Under the pieces are notes generated by a model. That model had not been told where the DNA came from, ran no database searches, and saw only the letters and a program-made list of their open reading frames with translations. 34,321 nucleotides of DNA from a bacterium (GTDB taxonomy: Bacteria > Bacteroidota > Ignavibacteria > Kapaibacteriales > UBA7675): assembly GCA_030426285.1 (NCBI GenBank), contig JAUHYX010000004.1:1-34321 (forward strand), in the 5' to 3' direction. The first letter of the stretch is position 1, and each line of letters opens with the position of its first letter. This document shows positions 15,990-24,242 of the stretch, piece after piece. The translations under genes and the position numbers were made by a program.

Positions 15990-16952
15990 ATGTTGGCCGA
16001 ATCTGCTCAGAAAGAACCATATACACATTCTGACCAGTACCAAGAAATACGCGAGTTGGCGCAAGCAAAGAACGCTGTTATTCTAGCACACTACTATCAG
16101 ACAGACGATGTAAAGCGTGTAGCTGACTATGTAGGAGATAGCTTAGAGTTAGCTAAAAGAGCCGCAGCCTGTGAGGCCGAGAACATAGTGTTTGCCGGCG
16201 TTCGTTTTATGGCAGAAACAGCAAAGATTATCAATCCTAGTAGCTCTGTATATATGCCGGATCCGAGTGCAGGCTGTTCACTCGCTAGTTCTATAACAGC
16301 AGCGGATGTTGTTGCATTGAAGAAGCAATACCCCGGCCACAAGGTGGTCACATATATCAATACCACCGCTGATGTGAAGGCGGAGTCGGACGTTGCGTGT
16401 ACATCTTCCAATGCTGAGCACATTGTCAGAGAATTGAGTAAAGAAGCGCCTCTCATATTTATTCCAGATGAAAATTTAGCGGTGTATTTAGAAGGAAAGA
16501 CGGGAATTGAATTGAAGAAGTGGCGCGGCGTCTGCCATGTACACCAAGCACTGTCAGCTGAAAAGCTACTCAAACTCAAAGAACAGTTTCCCTCTTATGA
16601 GATTATTTCTCATCCAGAAGCACACATTAGCATCTTGGAAATCAGTGATTTTGTGGGTTCTACGTCGCAATTGCTACAAGCTGTGAAAAGCTCAAATGCA
16701 CCAGGTTTTATCATGGGAACTGAGGTGGGTCTTGCTACTCGATTGTCTGCAGAGAGCGGAGGTCGAACAGTAATTGCTGCTCCAGCCGAAGAAGACAATT
16801 CATGCTCCTGTAGCGAATGCGGGTACATGAAACTCAACACACTCGGAAAAATTCGCAACTGCTTGGTGGAAGGTTCAGGAGAAGTATTTGTTGAGCCAGC
16901 GTTGGCTGCCCGTGCACTTCGCTCTATTGAACGAATGTTTGTATTCTCATGA
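15990..16952 (+). CDS. nadA: Quinolinate synthase A
   Basis: Condenses iminoaspartate with dihydroxyacetone phosphate to quinolinate in NAD synthesis, in the cytosol. The 320 residues form the three-fold NadA architecture. Seen motifs are ILAHYYQ (31-37), VGDSLELA, GVRFMAETAKI, MPDPSAGCSLA and TYINTTADVKAESD. The [4Fe-4S] ligands are Cys96, Cys182 (WRGVCHVH) and Cys277 (CSECGYMKLNTL), spaced as in E. coli. GAGG lies five bases before the ATG. The 63-base gap after sco shows no clear promoter. nadB overlaps its stop by four bases. Confidence 0.96.
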   Translation: MLAESAQKEPYTHSDQYQEIRELAQAKNAVILAHYYQTDDVKRVADYVGDSLELAKRAAACEAENIVFAGVRFMAETAKIINPSSSVYMPDPSAGCSLASSITAADVVALKKQYPGHKVVTYINTTADVKAESDVACTSSNAEHIVRELSKEAPLIFIPDENLAVYLEGKTGIELKKWRGVCHVHQALSAEKLLKLKEQFPSYEIISHPEAHISILEISDFVGSTSQLLQAVKSSNAPGFIMGTEVGLATRLSAESGGRTVIAAPAEEDNSCSCSECGYMKLNTLGKIRNCLVEGSGEVFVEPALAARALRSIERMFVFS

Positions 16953-18472
16953 ACACACCACAGAAGATAGCAGTCGTTGGGGCTGGGGTGGCAGGGCTTG
17001 TATTCTCACTTGAGCTTCTCAGACTCAGAGAATCAAGTGTCCGTCTTACAGTGTTTGCCGATGCTCCCAAGAATAATTCCGCTTATGCTCAAGGTGGCCT
17101 AGCTGTGTCGTCTCCAGATATCGAGGCCATTTCTCGACACAAAGCAGACACGTTCCTAGCTGGTGAATTTGCCAACGATGTACATGTGGTAGATCGAGTT
17201 GTGTCGGGCTCTGCTAGTGCATTGCAGACCTTGTTGGATTACGGTGTAGTCTTTGATGAAAATGAACGCGCTTTAAATTTCCACCAAGAAGGCGGTCATT
17301 GTGAAGCTCGTATTGTACACCGAGCAGACGCTACAGGGAGTGAACTTGTTCGTACGCTCGGACGCAAATTGCAAACGTACGCAAGTGTTCGGCATGTATC
17401 TAAGACCCTTGTCACCTCTATCGAGAAGCGCGATTGTGTGCCTACAGAGTCACCAGTGTTTGTTGTTACTTACATTGACAGCAACTGTGAAATGTACAGT
17501 GAGGAATTCGACATTGTGTATTTGTGTACCGGTGGTGTTGGAGGAGTGTTTGCCCGTACAACGAATGCAGAAACGGCCGTTGGGTCTGGACTTACCTTGG
17601 CAAAAAATCTAGGCGCAACACTTCGGGACTTAGAATTCATCCAATTTCACCCAACGGCGATGGTTGCTCCGAAAAGTGGCCGAATGCAATTGGCTACAGA
17701 GGCTTTGCGTGGAGCAGGCTCAATACTTGTAGACGAACACCGAAGAAGGTTGCGAGCAGGAGACGGTCAATATGTTGAGATGCTCACGCGCGACAAGCTT
17801 GCAAGACTAGTGTGGAAGCACACAACGTTAGAGAATGGTGGTGTTTATCTAGATTCAAGCAACATGCCACCAGAATTGCTACAACAACAATTTCCTCAGT
17901 TTTGGAAAGCATGTGAGGCATGGCACAAGAACCCTAGTAGAGATCCTATACAAGTCGATGTGGCAGCGCACTATAGCTGCGGTGGAGTTGCTGTAGACAG
18001 CGCAGGCAATAGCGGAATCAAACACCTGTATGTTGGTGGTGAGTTGATGAGTACTGGATTGCACGGTGCCAACAGGCTTGCGTCGAATTCGTTGACTGAA
18101 GCAGTGGTGTATGCCAAAGCATCAGCCTCAGATGTAAGCCGGCAAATTCGTCAGTCTACAAAAGTCCTACAACCTGCCGTTTTTATAGCTACGACCAAGA
18201 GTTCGAACCGAGACCTGAGTAAAATTCGAGAGGCCTTGCATTCGCTGCGCAAGTGTATGTCGCTCAATTTGGGCGTCGTGCAAAGTGCTAAACAGTATAT
18301 CAAAGCAGCCGAGGTTATACAACAGCTAGCGATCACAACAGAAAACAACAGAATGCAATCAAAAGAGTGGTTTGTATTGCAGTTTGCTGTTCAAACCGCG
18401 AAGCTCATTCTCAGTCATTCTACAGCTAGGAGCAGCAATATTGGGACGTTCTTTAACTCAGACCTTGCATAG
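16949..18472 (+). CDS. nadB: L-aspartate oxidase
   Basis: FAD enzyme that oxidises aspartate to iminoaspartate, the substrate of NadA; the ATGA overlap with nadA fits a working pair. The 507 residues have the FAD-binding VVGAGVAGLVFSLEL near the N-terminus, the substrate-site motif QEGGHCEARIVHRADATG and the succinate-dehydrogenase-family signature YSCGGVAVD. The C-terminal helical domain is complete. nadC is not in this window. Length and motifs are normal. Confidence 0.95.
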   Translation: MNTPQKIAVVGAGVAGLVFSLELLRLRESSVRLTVFADAPKNNSAYAQGGLAVSSPDIEAISRHKADTFLAGEFANDVHVVDRVVSGSASALQTLLDYGVVFDENERALNFHQEGGHCEARIVHRADATGSELVRTLGRKLQTYASVRHVSKTLVTSIEKRDCVPTESPVFVVTYIDSNCEMYSEEFDIVYLCTGGVGGVFARTTNAETAVGSGLTLAKNLGATLRDLEFIQFHPTAMVAPKSGRMQLATEALRGAGSILVDEHRRRLRAGDGQYVEMLTRDKLARLVWKHTTLENGGVYLDSSNMPPELLQQQFPQFWKACEAWHKNPSRDPIQVDVAAHYSCGGVAVDSAGNSGIKHLYVGGELMSTGLHGANRLASNSLTEAVVYAKASASDVSRQIRQSTKVLQPAVFIATTKSSNRDLSKIREALHSLRKCMSLNLGVVQSAKQYIKAAEVIQQLAITTENNRMQSKEWFVLQFAVQTAKLILSHSTARSSNIGTFFNSDLA

Positions 18473-18493
18473 GTTTCTGAGCTTGTTCTTTCG

Positions 18494-18501
18494 TATCTTT
18501 G
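18494..18501 (+). promoter_or_regulatory. Candidate -7 element of the ABC ATPase gene
   Basis: TATCTTTG matches TAnnTTTG, 28 bases before the ATG at 18530, a usual distance. A clear TTTG -33 element is missing; only TTTC at 18474-18477 is near. It lies in the 57-base gap after nadB, which holds no terminator I can see. Confidence 0.5.
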
Positions 18502-18529
18502 TACTGGTTTTTCACAAAGGTCGCAACTC

Positions 18530-19315
18530 ATGATCAGCATCAACAATCTCCATAAAGCATTTGGCCCTAAGTCTGTACTCAATGGTATAGACCTCGAGAT
18601 TCCAACAGGTGAGACCATTTGTATTATTGGTCCATCTGGTTGCGGGAAAAGCGTGTTGCTAAAGCACATTGTGCGCTTGCTTGAGCCGGATCAGGGAAGT
18701 GTGGAGATTGATGGAGTAGACGTAAATACAATGTCGCCAAGGGATTTGTTTGCCTTGCGCAAGCGTGTTGGCTATGTGTTTCAGTCTGCAGCCCTATTCG
18801 ATTCCATGACCGTGTATGAAAATGTTGTGTTGTCACTGCAAGAACATGGTGAAACGGATGAGTCGGTGCTAGACTCCGAAGCCCGTCGCGTTCTGTCTGC
18901 TGTTCAGCTGTTGCCGGATCCGGATAAGACCACAACCGACGAATTCAATCGCGAATACGCGATACTGAAAGACAAAAAGCCTAGTGACCTTTCAGGTGGA
19001 ATGCGCAAGCGTGTAGGAGTTGCACGCGCCTTGGTTGGTCAGCCAGAGTATATCTTGTATGATGAGCCAACTACGGGTTTGGACCCAGTGACATCAGAAC
19101 AGATAGACAACTTGATCTCAGATCTCGTAGAGAAGATGAATGTCACAAGCATAGTGATCACCCACGATATGTTCTCTGTGTACAAAGTTGCTCGCCAAGT
19201 TGCGATGTTGCACAAAGGAAAGGTGCACTTTCACGGAACTCCAGAAGAATTGAGACAATCGCAAGACTCGATTGTCAAAGAATTTATAGAGAGATTTGAA
19301 GTTTCACATACATGA
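18530..19315 (+). CDS. ABC transporter ATP-binding protein, MlaF type
   Basis: The 261-residue nucleotide-binding subunit has Walker A IGPSGCGKS (33-41), a Q-loop in YVFQSAALFDSMTV, the ABC signature LSGGMRKRVGVARAL, Walker B ILYDEPTTGLDP and a switch His in VITHD. The SGGMRKRVxxARAL and ALFDSMTVxENV patterns mark the Mla/Mce family, which moves phospholipid between inner and outer membranes. No MlaE permease or MlaD/Mce subunit lies in the window, so it is an orphan whose partners are elsewhere. It has about 22 extra residues between the Q-loop and signature (DKTTTDEFNREYAIL region). It precedes the CoA-transferase gene by 12 bases. Confidence 0.9.
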   Translation: MISINNLHKAFGPKSVLNGIDLEIPTGETICIIGPSGCGKSVLLKHIVRLLEPDQGSVEIDGVDVNTMSPRDLFALRKRVGYVFQSAALFDSMTVYENVVLSLQEHGETDESVLDSEARRVLSAVQLLPDPDKTTTDEFNREYAILKDKKPSDLSGGMRKRVGVARALVGQPEYILYDEPTTGLDPVTSEQIDNLISDLVEKMNVTSIVITHDMFSVYKVARQVAMLHKGKVHFHGTPEELRQSQDSIVKEFIERFEVSHT

Positions 19316-19327
19316 GGTTTCCGATAC

Positions 19328-20605
19328 ATGTTCAAACAACCAGTTAGTTCGGCCGAAGCGGTCAAGTGTATCCAAAGTGGAAACCGCGTGTTTATTCATT
19401 CCGTTGCCGCTGCTCCCCAACAACTAATTCAGGCGATGACGAATCGGGCATCCGAGCTCAAAGATGTAGAGATCGTACACTTGCACACGGAAGGAGAAGC
19501 ACCTTACTGCAAGCCAGAATATGCATCTTCATTTCGCGTCAACGCACTGTTTGTTGGCGCAAATGTTCGCCAAACCGTTCAAGAGGGACGAGGCGACTAT
19601 TTACCGGTGTTTCTGAGTGAAGCACCCTTGTTGTTTCGTCGTGGACTGCTCCCCGTAGATGTTGCGCTGATTCAAGTATCACCGCCAGATTCACATGGGT
19701 ACTGCAGTCTTGGTGTGAGTGTCGACACCAGCCTTGCAGCCGTACAATGTGCGCGAATAGTTGTTGCACAGGTGAACCCGAATATGCCGCGAACGTTAGG
19801 CGATGGCATGATACACCTGAACGATATCGATACCATTGTAGAAGTAAATGATCCTCTGCATGAGGTTCACCCTCGACCATTTGGAGAAGTGGAGAAACAG
19901 ATCGGTCTTCATGTTGCTTCGCTAGTTGAAAACGGAGCAACCCTGCAGATGGGCATTGGCGCAATTCCCGACGCGGTTCTTGCTGCTCTCACACACCACA
20001 AAGATTTGGGCATTCATACAGAAATGTTTTCTGATGGACTCATCCCATTGATTGCATCTGGTGTCGTAAATGGCTCGCAGAAGCGCAAACATCCAGGCAA
20101 AGTTGTTTCGAGTTTCATTATGGGAACTCGGAAGTTGTATGACTTCGTGCACGACAACCCTTCTGTTGCGATGCTTGATGTTGCTTATGTAAATGACACT
20201 GCAGTTATCAGAACGAATCCCAAAGTCACAGCTATAAATTCCGCAATCGAAATTGACTTGTCGGGTCAAGTATGTGCAGATTCCATTGGCAGTAAAATGT
20301 ACAGCGGTGTTGGCGGTCAGATGGACTTCATTCGCGGTGCTGCACTCTCAGAAAGTGGTAAGCCTATTATCGCACTTCCAAGCACTACGAAGCATGGAGT
20401 CTCACGCATTGTATCGTGCTTGAAGCCGGGTGCAGGTGTTGTCACCACTAGAGCTCATGTTCACTATGTTGTCACAGAATATGGTGTTGCTCATGTGTAT
20501 GGCAAGAACCTACGTCAACGTGCCAAAGCGCTGATAGAGATAGCACATCCAGATCACCGAGAGATTCTTGAACGAGAACTTCTCGAAACTGCAGACTGCG
20601 TGTAG
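19328..20605 (+). CDS. Acetyl-CoA hydrolase/transferase family, 4-hydroxybutyrate CoA-transferase-like
   Basis: Class I CoA-transferase expected to move CoA between acetyl-CoA and a carboxylic acid. The 425 residues show both family domains, with LLPVDVALIQVSPPDSHGYCSLG, the oxyanion MGIGAIPDAV (208-217), the catalytic Glu232 in HTEMFSDG and the C-terminal THYGVA-like VTEYGVAHVYGKNL motif. The closest match in pattern is the 4-hydroxybutyrate CoA-transferase subfamily. No other 4-hydroxybutyrate genes are near, so a general acid (for example a fermentation acid) is equally possible. The stop shares one base with the GTG of the next gene. Confidence 0.9.
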   Translation: MFKQPVSSAEAVKCIQSGNRVFIHSVAAAPQQLIQAMTNRASELKDVEIVHLHTEGEAPYCKPEYASSFRVNALFVGANVRQTVQEGRGDYLPVFLSEAPLLFRRGLLPVDVALIQVSPPDSHGYCSLGVSVDTSLAAVQCARIVVAQVNPNMPRTLGDGMIHLNDIDTIVEVNDPLHEVHPRPFGEVEKQIGLHVASLVENGATLQMGIGAIPDAVLAALTHHKDLGIHTEMFSDGLIPLIASGVVNGSQKRKHPGKVVSSFIMGTRKLYDFVHDNPSVAMLDVAYVNDTAVIRTNPKVTAINSAIEIDLSGQVCADSIGSKMYSGVGGQMDFIRGAALSESGKPIIALPSTTKHGVSRIVSCLKPGAGVVTTRAHVHYVVTEYGVAHVYGKNLRQRAKALIEIAHPDHREILERELLETADCV

Positions 20606-21024
20606 TGGTAGTCAAAACATGGCATAGAGTGTTGTTCATAGCTGCCGGACTCTACAATGTTGTGTGGGCTGGATTGAGCTCGCTGTACCCACAATGGTTT
20701 TTTCATATTGCTGAAGTGGAGCCGTTGAATCACCCCGTGATATTTGCGTGCCTGGCCATGGTCATTGGCGTGTACGGACTGCTCTATTTGGAAGTGGCTC
20801 GGCGACCGCGCGATGGATTCGCGATTGCTGCGGTTGGACTGCTGGGAAAGGTGCTCGGTCCGCTCGGTTGGGTGTATATGTTCCTCTCTGGCGAGTGGCC
20901 TCTTGCCTCTATCGTTTTGATTGCAACAAATGACCTGATTTGGTGGCTGCCGTTTTGCTTGTACTTGCGATCTGCGTGGCCAGAATATGTAAAATCATTT
21001 CAAGCGAACAGCGTCGAAACATAA
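20605..21024 (+). CDS. Small four-helix membrane protein of unknown function
   Basis: The 139 residues have about four hydrophobic segments. The LFIAAGLYNVVWAGLSSLYP start and the central GVYGLLYLEVARRP...GLLGKVLGPLGWVYMF pattern recall a widespread uncharacterised bacterial membrane family. No charged catalytic or metal-binding residues stand out. The GTG start overlaps the CoA-transferase stop by one base (TAGTG), implying coupling. The next gene starts two bases after its stop, linking it to the copper-type module downstream. Confidence 0.65.
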   Translation: MVVKTWHRVLFIAAGLYNVVWAGLSSLYPQWFFHIAEVEPLNHPVIFACLAMVIGVYGLLYLEVARRPRDGFAIAAVGLLGKVLGPLGWVYMFLSGEWPLASIVLIATNDLIWWLPFCLYLRSAWPEYVKSFQANSVET

Positions 21025-21026
21025 CA

Positions 21027-21386
21027 ATGAGTTTGCGCAATAATATCGCCGTACTTTTCCTCGTGTTCTCACTGTTGTTTACAGGTGTTTCCCAATTGAG
21101 TGTGTGGGGAGTGTACAGCATGAACAAGAAGGCAATTGCATCTGCGCTCTGTGAAAACGTTGCTGACCCCTGCTGTCAAGGCTCTTGTTTTGTAGAACAA
21201 TCAACCAATGCCTCAGATTCACCACTCAATCAAGTACTGACGATTGAGTTTGCTCCTTTTTTGTCTGTTTCATACATATCTGAGTTGTCCACACCCACTG
21301 AGTGTAAAGTTCTCGCTAGCGAAGTGTGCAACGCGACCACCCTTCTCGGCTGTAGCCAATCTGTGTTTCATCCTCCAGCATTGTAG
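21027..21386 (+). CDS. Small Cys-rich membrane protein of copper/metal-receptor loci
   Basis: The 119 residues have one N-terminal transmembrane anchor (8-30), then LCENVADPCCQGSCFVEQ with Cys42, 49, 50 and 54, and end in VFHPPAL. Many Bacteroidota have short proteins with a C-x-N-x3-P-x-C-x-G-x-C pattern and a FHPP tail just upstream of metal-related TonB receptors; this one fits that picture. A metal-binding or sensing role is inference. ATG 21027 is chosen because the anchor begins there; the frame opens earlier inside the upstream gene. Its stop codon lies in the stem of a terminator-like hairpin (21381-21413). Confidence 0.7.
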   Translation: MSLRNNIAVLFLVFSLLFTGVSQLSVWGVYSMNKKAIASALCENVADPCCQGSCFVEQSTNASDSPLNQVLTIEFAPFLSVSYISELSTPTECKVLASEVCNATTLLGCSQSVFHPPAL

Positions 21387-21413
21387 GCCTTCAAACCGAC
21401 CTACAAATTTTTT
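21381..21413 (+). terminator. Terminator-like hairpin after the Cys-rich gene
   Basis: TTGTAGG (21381-21387) pairs with CCTACAA (21400-21406) around a 12-base loop, followed by one A and six T (21408-21413). The stem is only 7 bp with two G-C pairs at its inner end, so it may be a partial terminator or attenuator before the copper lipoprotein/receptor pair that starts at 21436. Confidence 0.6.
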
Positions 21414-21435
21414 ATCACAAGCTGGAATTATAATC

Positions 21436-22221
21436 ATGAAATTCATTGCATTACTTTCGTGTACTGTTGCGCTATTCTTAATCTCTTGTTCAGACGATCC
21501 AACCTCACCAAGCACATCATCTGTGTTGGATGACTTGTACGAGCATACTACTGTCGAAGTTGAAGATATGTCCGTCACCATGTACTCGCGCGAACCGTCC
21601 CTCACAAATGGGTTTAACGAACTGCACTTTACTGTGGCTATGGACGGCGAGTTGATAGGCATTAGTCACATTGAAATAACACCTCAGATGAGCATGATGA
21701 GTGGCATGCAACACGGTGCTCCAACAGGACTCTTCTCACAGGTTGGTGAGTTTGGAATATATCGCCACGGCGTACTGTTCACAATGCCGTCGGAGTCAGA
21801 TACTTCGTGGACGTTGCAGCTCGCTATCTCAACTGTCAATCACGGCGTCGTGAGTGTTGAATTCCCAGTTGTTGTTGAGGCTGGTGGACTAGTGGACATC
21901 CTGAATGCCGGTGACAACAGGTTGTTCGCTTCCATTGAACGCAGAGCTTGGCAAGTTGGCAAGCAGTCATTTGACTTGTATATGTACAGCCCGCAGCACC
22001 ACGATTTCGATCCCCTGAGTGTTGATTCACTCGAGTTTTATCCGTGGATGGGAAGCATGGGACATGGCTCAAGTGGTAATGTACAGCCCGTAGAAATTGA
22101 AGCTGGGAAGTACAGTGGCGAAGTCAATTTTAGCATGACGGGACCTTGGCAGATGCATGTTGTGCTGCACAGTGGTGAGTTTGCTGGTGACACGTTAACA
22201 TTTGAAGTTGATGTGCAATGA
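21436..22221 (+). CDS. Met/His-rich lipoprotein, YtkA-like, probable copper binding
   Basis: The 261 residues have a lipobox LISC (Cys18) and two similar beta domains. Each carries a Met/His cluster: MSMMSGMQH (85-93, domain 1) and MGSMGH (205-210, domain 2, before a GKYSGEVNFSMTGPWQMHV strand pair). This is the pattern of the YtkA-like/FixH-like family, which binds copper in the periplasm. It lies after the hairpin at 21381-21413 and overlaps the TonB receptor by ATGA, so the two probably act together in copper capture or transfer. ATG 21436 is chosen for the signal peptide. Confidence 0.8.
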   Translation: MKFIALLSCTVALFLISCSDDPTSPSTSSVLDDLYEHTTVEVEDMSVTMYSREPSLTNGFNELHFTVAMDGELIGISHIEITPQMSMMSGMQHGAPTGLFSQVGEFGIYRHGVLFTMPSESDTSWTLQLAISTVNHGVVSVEFPVVVEAGGLVDILNAGDNRLFASIERRAWQVGKQSFDLYMYSPQHHDFDPLSVDSLEFYPWMGSMGHGSSGNVQPVEIEAGKYSGEVNFSMTGPWQMHVVLHSGEFAGDTLTFEVDVQ

Positions 22222-24125
22222 GTACACCCACATATCGCCTATTGTTGGTCGCGCTCGTTGCCGCGTGCTTTGGCTTGCCAACTGGTGAGCTGACCGCAGC
22301 GGAAGAGCAAGACAGCATCGTGCTTGTTGTAGCTGAAGTTGACGAAACTGAAGAACCAGGTGTTCACGACAATTGCGTGCATATCCCCGGTGTAGTTCAC
22401 ACTATGCCGGGAGATGCCTTTTCGCAGATTTCGGTTCGCGGAAGACTGCCTCATGAAAGCAAAACAACGCTGAATGATATTGAAGTGCATGCCGCTTGTA
22501 TTGACGGCATGGAACCCGCACATACGTTATTTACAGACTTTGCTCAGTTTGATGTGATGGGAGGCATCGGCAATGGTCGTGCCGCAGAGTTCACTACCCG
22601 TGTGGCCAAAGTGGAAGAGTTGGAAGCATCCGTAGCGCTTAGGGCCGGAGTGATGCGATCGCTCTACAAAGCAGATGTACGTGCAGCTGCACCCGTAGGT
22701 TCAGGGGCGATTGTAACACATGGATTCATTGCAATGGATGGGAACTATGAGGATGGAAATGGACGCACTGTGGCCGATTCATCCACCCGAGGCGGATTGG
22801 CGTTGCAATGGCAATCAGATCAACTGAGTGCAGGGTACATCGGTCAGTTCACAGGGTTCAATGCCTACGCACAACTCCTGATGGATACTCGCCATTCACG
22901 AAGTAATTTGATGTGGACAACGCTGAAAGTTCTAGAGAACGAAGCAACTTCTCTTGCAGTTACAGCCCATGCGCAGTTTATGTATCATGAAATGGACGAC
23001 TACAACCGGACGCAGCAAGAGATTCGCAACCGTGAATTCATGCCCAACATGTATATGCCCATGTATTCACATCGCAGCAATGTAGGTGTGCGTACACAGG
23101 CCGTGTTTTCAGATAGCAACACGATTCGTACAATCACGATGTCCGCAACAACTGAGAAGTGGGACGCAGATATGGATATGATTGCCATGGAAACTGCTCA
23201 AGAAGCATCGTGGATGTCCAATATTGCCAATGTCGAACGACATCGTATCGTTGCTTCTGCCGAGCAGTCATGGCAGTTCGCACACCATTGGCTTGCGGTG
23301 AAGATCGGTCTTGAAGCTGAGGCATCTCATTTGTTGGATAGGCGCGGTGCTCGCATGCTCGCGGGTTGGGTAGGTGAGGTTGAGCCACGGTCGTTTCTGT
23401 CACCGTTTGCCGAGATTGAATACGGCACAAACACCGATCAATCTACCTCGAAACTTGCGTTTGTGATAGAGCGAGTTGTCCCGACAGAACGAGAACTCTA
23501 TGCATTCTTCTTCTCGGATCCATATGACGAGGTTGCTATTGTAGGTAATCCTAGATTGCAAGGTGCGGTGGAAACCAGTCTTTCTTACTCGCACACACTG
23601 CAACTCAGCCGCTACTGGAGTGTAGAGTCGACGTTGTGGACGGATCTGAATACGGATGAGATTCGCGCCCTCGGCGATGAGGTCAAGCAGTATCAACACA
23701 TTGGCACCGCGGTTGGTGCTGGCGCAACGAGTTCACTCCTTTTTGATGGACCTACTGTTGGGCTCAGGTTTTCCGCTGATATTCATAGTCGGTACTCATG
23801 TGATCTAGAAACATGGCTGCCCACATATTCGCAGCCATCACTGGCGAATGATATTGTGTTTAGTCTTGATGACATCGAATGTGGGCTAAGTACCGTTGTG
23901 TACCTGAAATCCCCATTTGAGTCAGACTTGCTGCACAAAGAGTTGGCAAATCAGACGGCTGTTGTTTCGAGTTTGCGGACTTCTTTTCGCGTATTATCAT
24001 CGCTTTCTGCTCATGCAGAAATGTACAATCTTTTTGATACGTTTTTTGTACCGCGAGGCGCATCACGACATGTTCCAATGCCAGGGAGATATCTCTCTCT
24101 CTCGCTGAACTGGGAGGTGATGTAG
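22218..24125 (+). CDS. TonB-dependent receptor, probable copper uptake (OprC/NosA-like)
   Basis: The 635-residue outer-membrane receptor has a signal peptide (1-28), a plug domain (HIPGVVHTMPGDAFSQISVRG, TTLNDIEV) and a beta barrel ending in SLNWEVM. Two motifs stand out: CIDGM (94-98), a CxxxM, and HEM (257-259), an HxM. OprC of Pseudomonas binds copper through exactly such a CxxxM-HxM set, with 180 residues between the first Cys and the His, compared with 163 here. A Met-rich loop FMPNMYMPM (274-282) adds further soft ligands. It is coupled to the YtkA-like lipoprotein by ATGA. A run of six TC dinucleotides (24092-24103) lies in the last strand's codons. Confidence 0.88.
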   Translation: MSTPTYRLLLVALVAACFGLPTGELTAAEEQDSIVLVVAEVDETEEPGVHDNCVHIPGVVHTMPGDAFSQISVRGRLPHESKTTLNDIEVHAACIDGMEPAHTLFTDFAQFDVMGGIGNGRAAEFTTRVAKVEELEASVALRAGVMRSLYKADVRAAAPVGSGAIVTHGFIAMDGNYEDGNGRTVADSSTRGGLALQWQSDQLSAGYIGQFTGFNAYAQLLMDTRHSRSNLMWTTLKVLENEATSLAVTAHAQFMYHEMDDYNRTQQEIRNREFMPNMYMPMYSHRSNVGVRTQAVFSDSNTIRTITMSATTEKWDADMDMIAMETAQEASWMSNIANVERHRIVASAEQSWQFAHHWLAVKIGLEAEASHLLDRRGARMLAGWVGEVEPRSFLSPFAEIEYGTNTDQSTSKLAFVIERVVPTERELYAFFFSDPYDEVAIVGNPRLQGAVETSLSYSHTLQLSRYWSVESTLWTDLNTDEIRALGDEVKQYQHIGTAVGAGATSSLLFDGPTVGLRFSADIHSRYSCDLETWLPTYSQPSLANDIVFSLDDIECGLSTVVYLKSPFESDLLHKELANQTAVVSSLRTSFRVLSSLSAHAEMYNLFDTFFVPRGASRHVPMPGRYLSLSLNWEVM

Positions 24126-24242
24126 GCAAAAAAGCAACATGTAAAAGGCACTGCGAAAACAACGAAAAATCAGGGAAATTTGTATAATACGGCCGATCTG
24201 TCAAAAATCGATTGTATTCCCCTTACATTTTGGAAGCTGAGT

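Noticed and set aside
24183-24188. TATAAT considered as a sigma70 -10 box for the caspase-like gene
   Set aside because: No TTGACA-like element stands at the right distance and other promoters here follow the Bacteroidota pattern.
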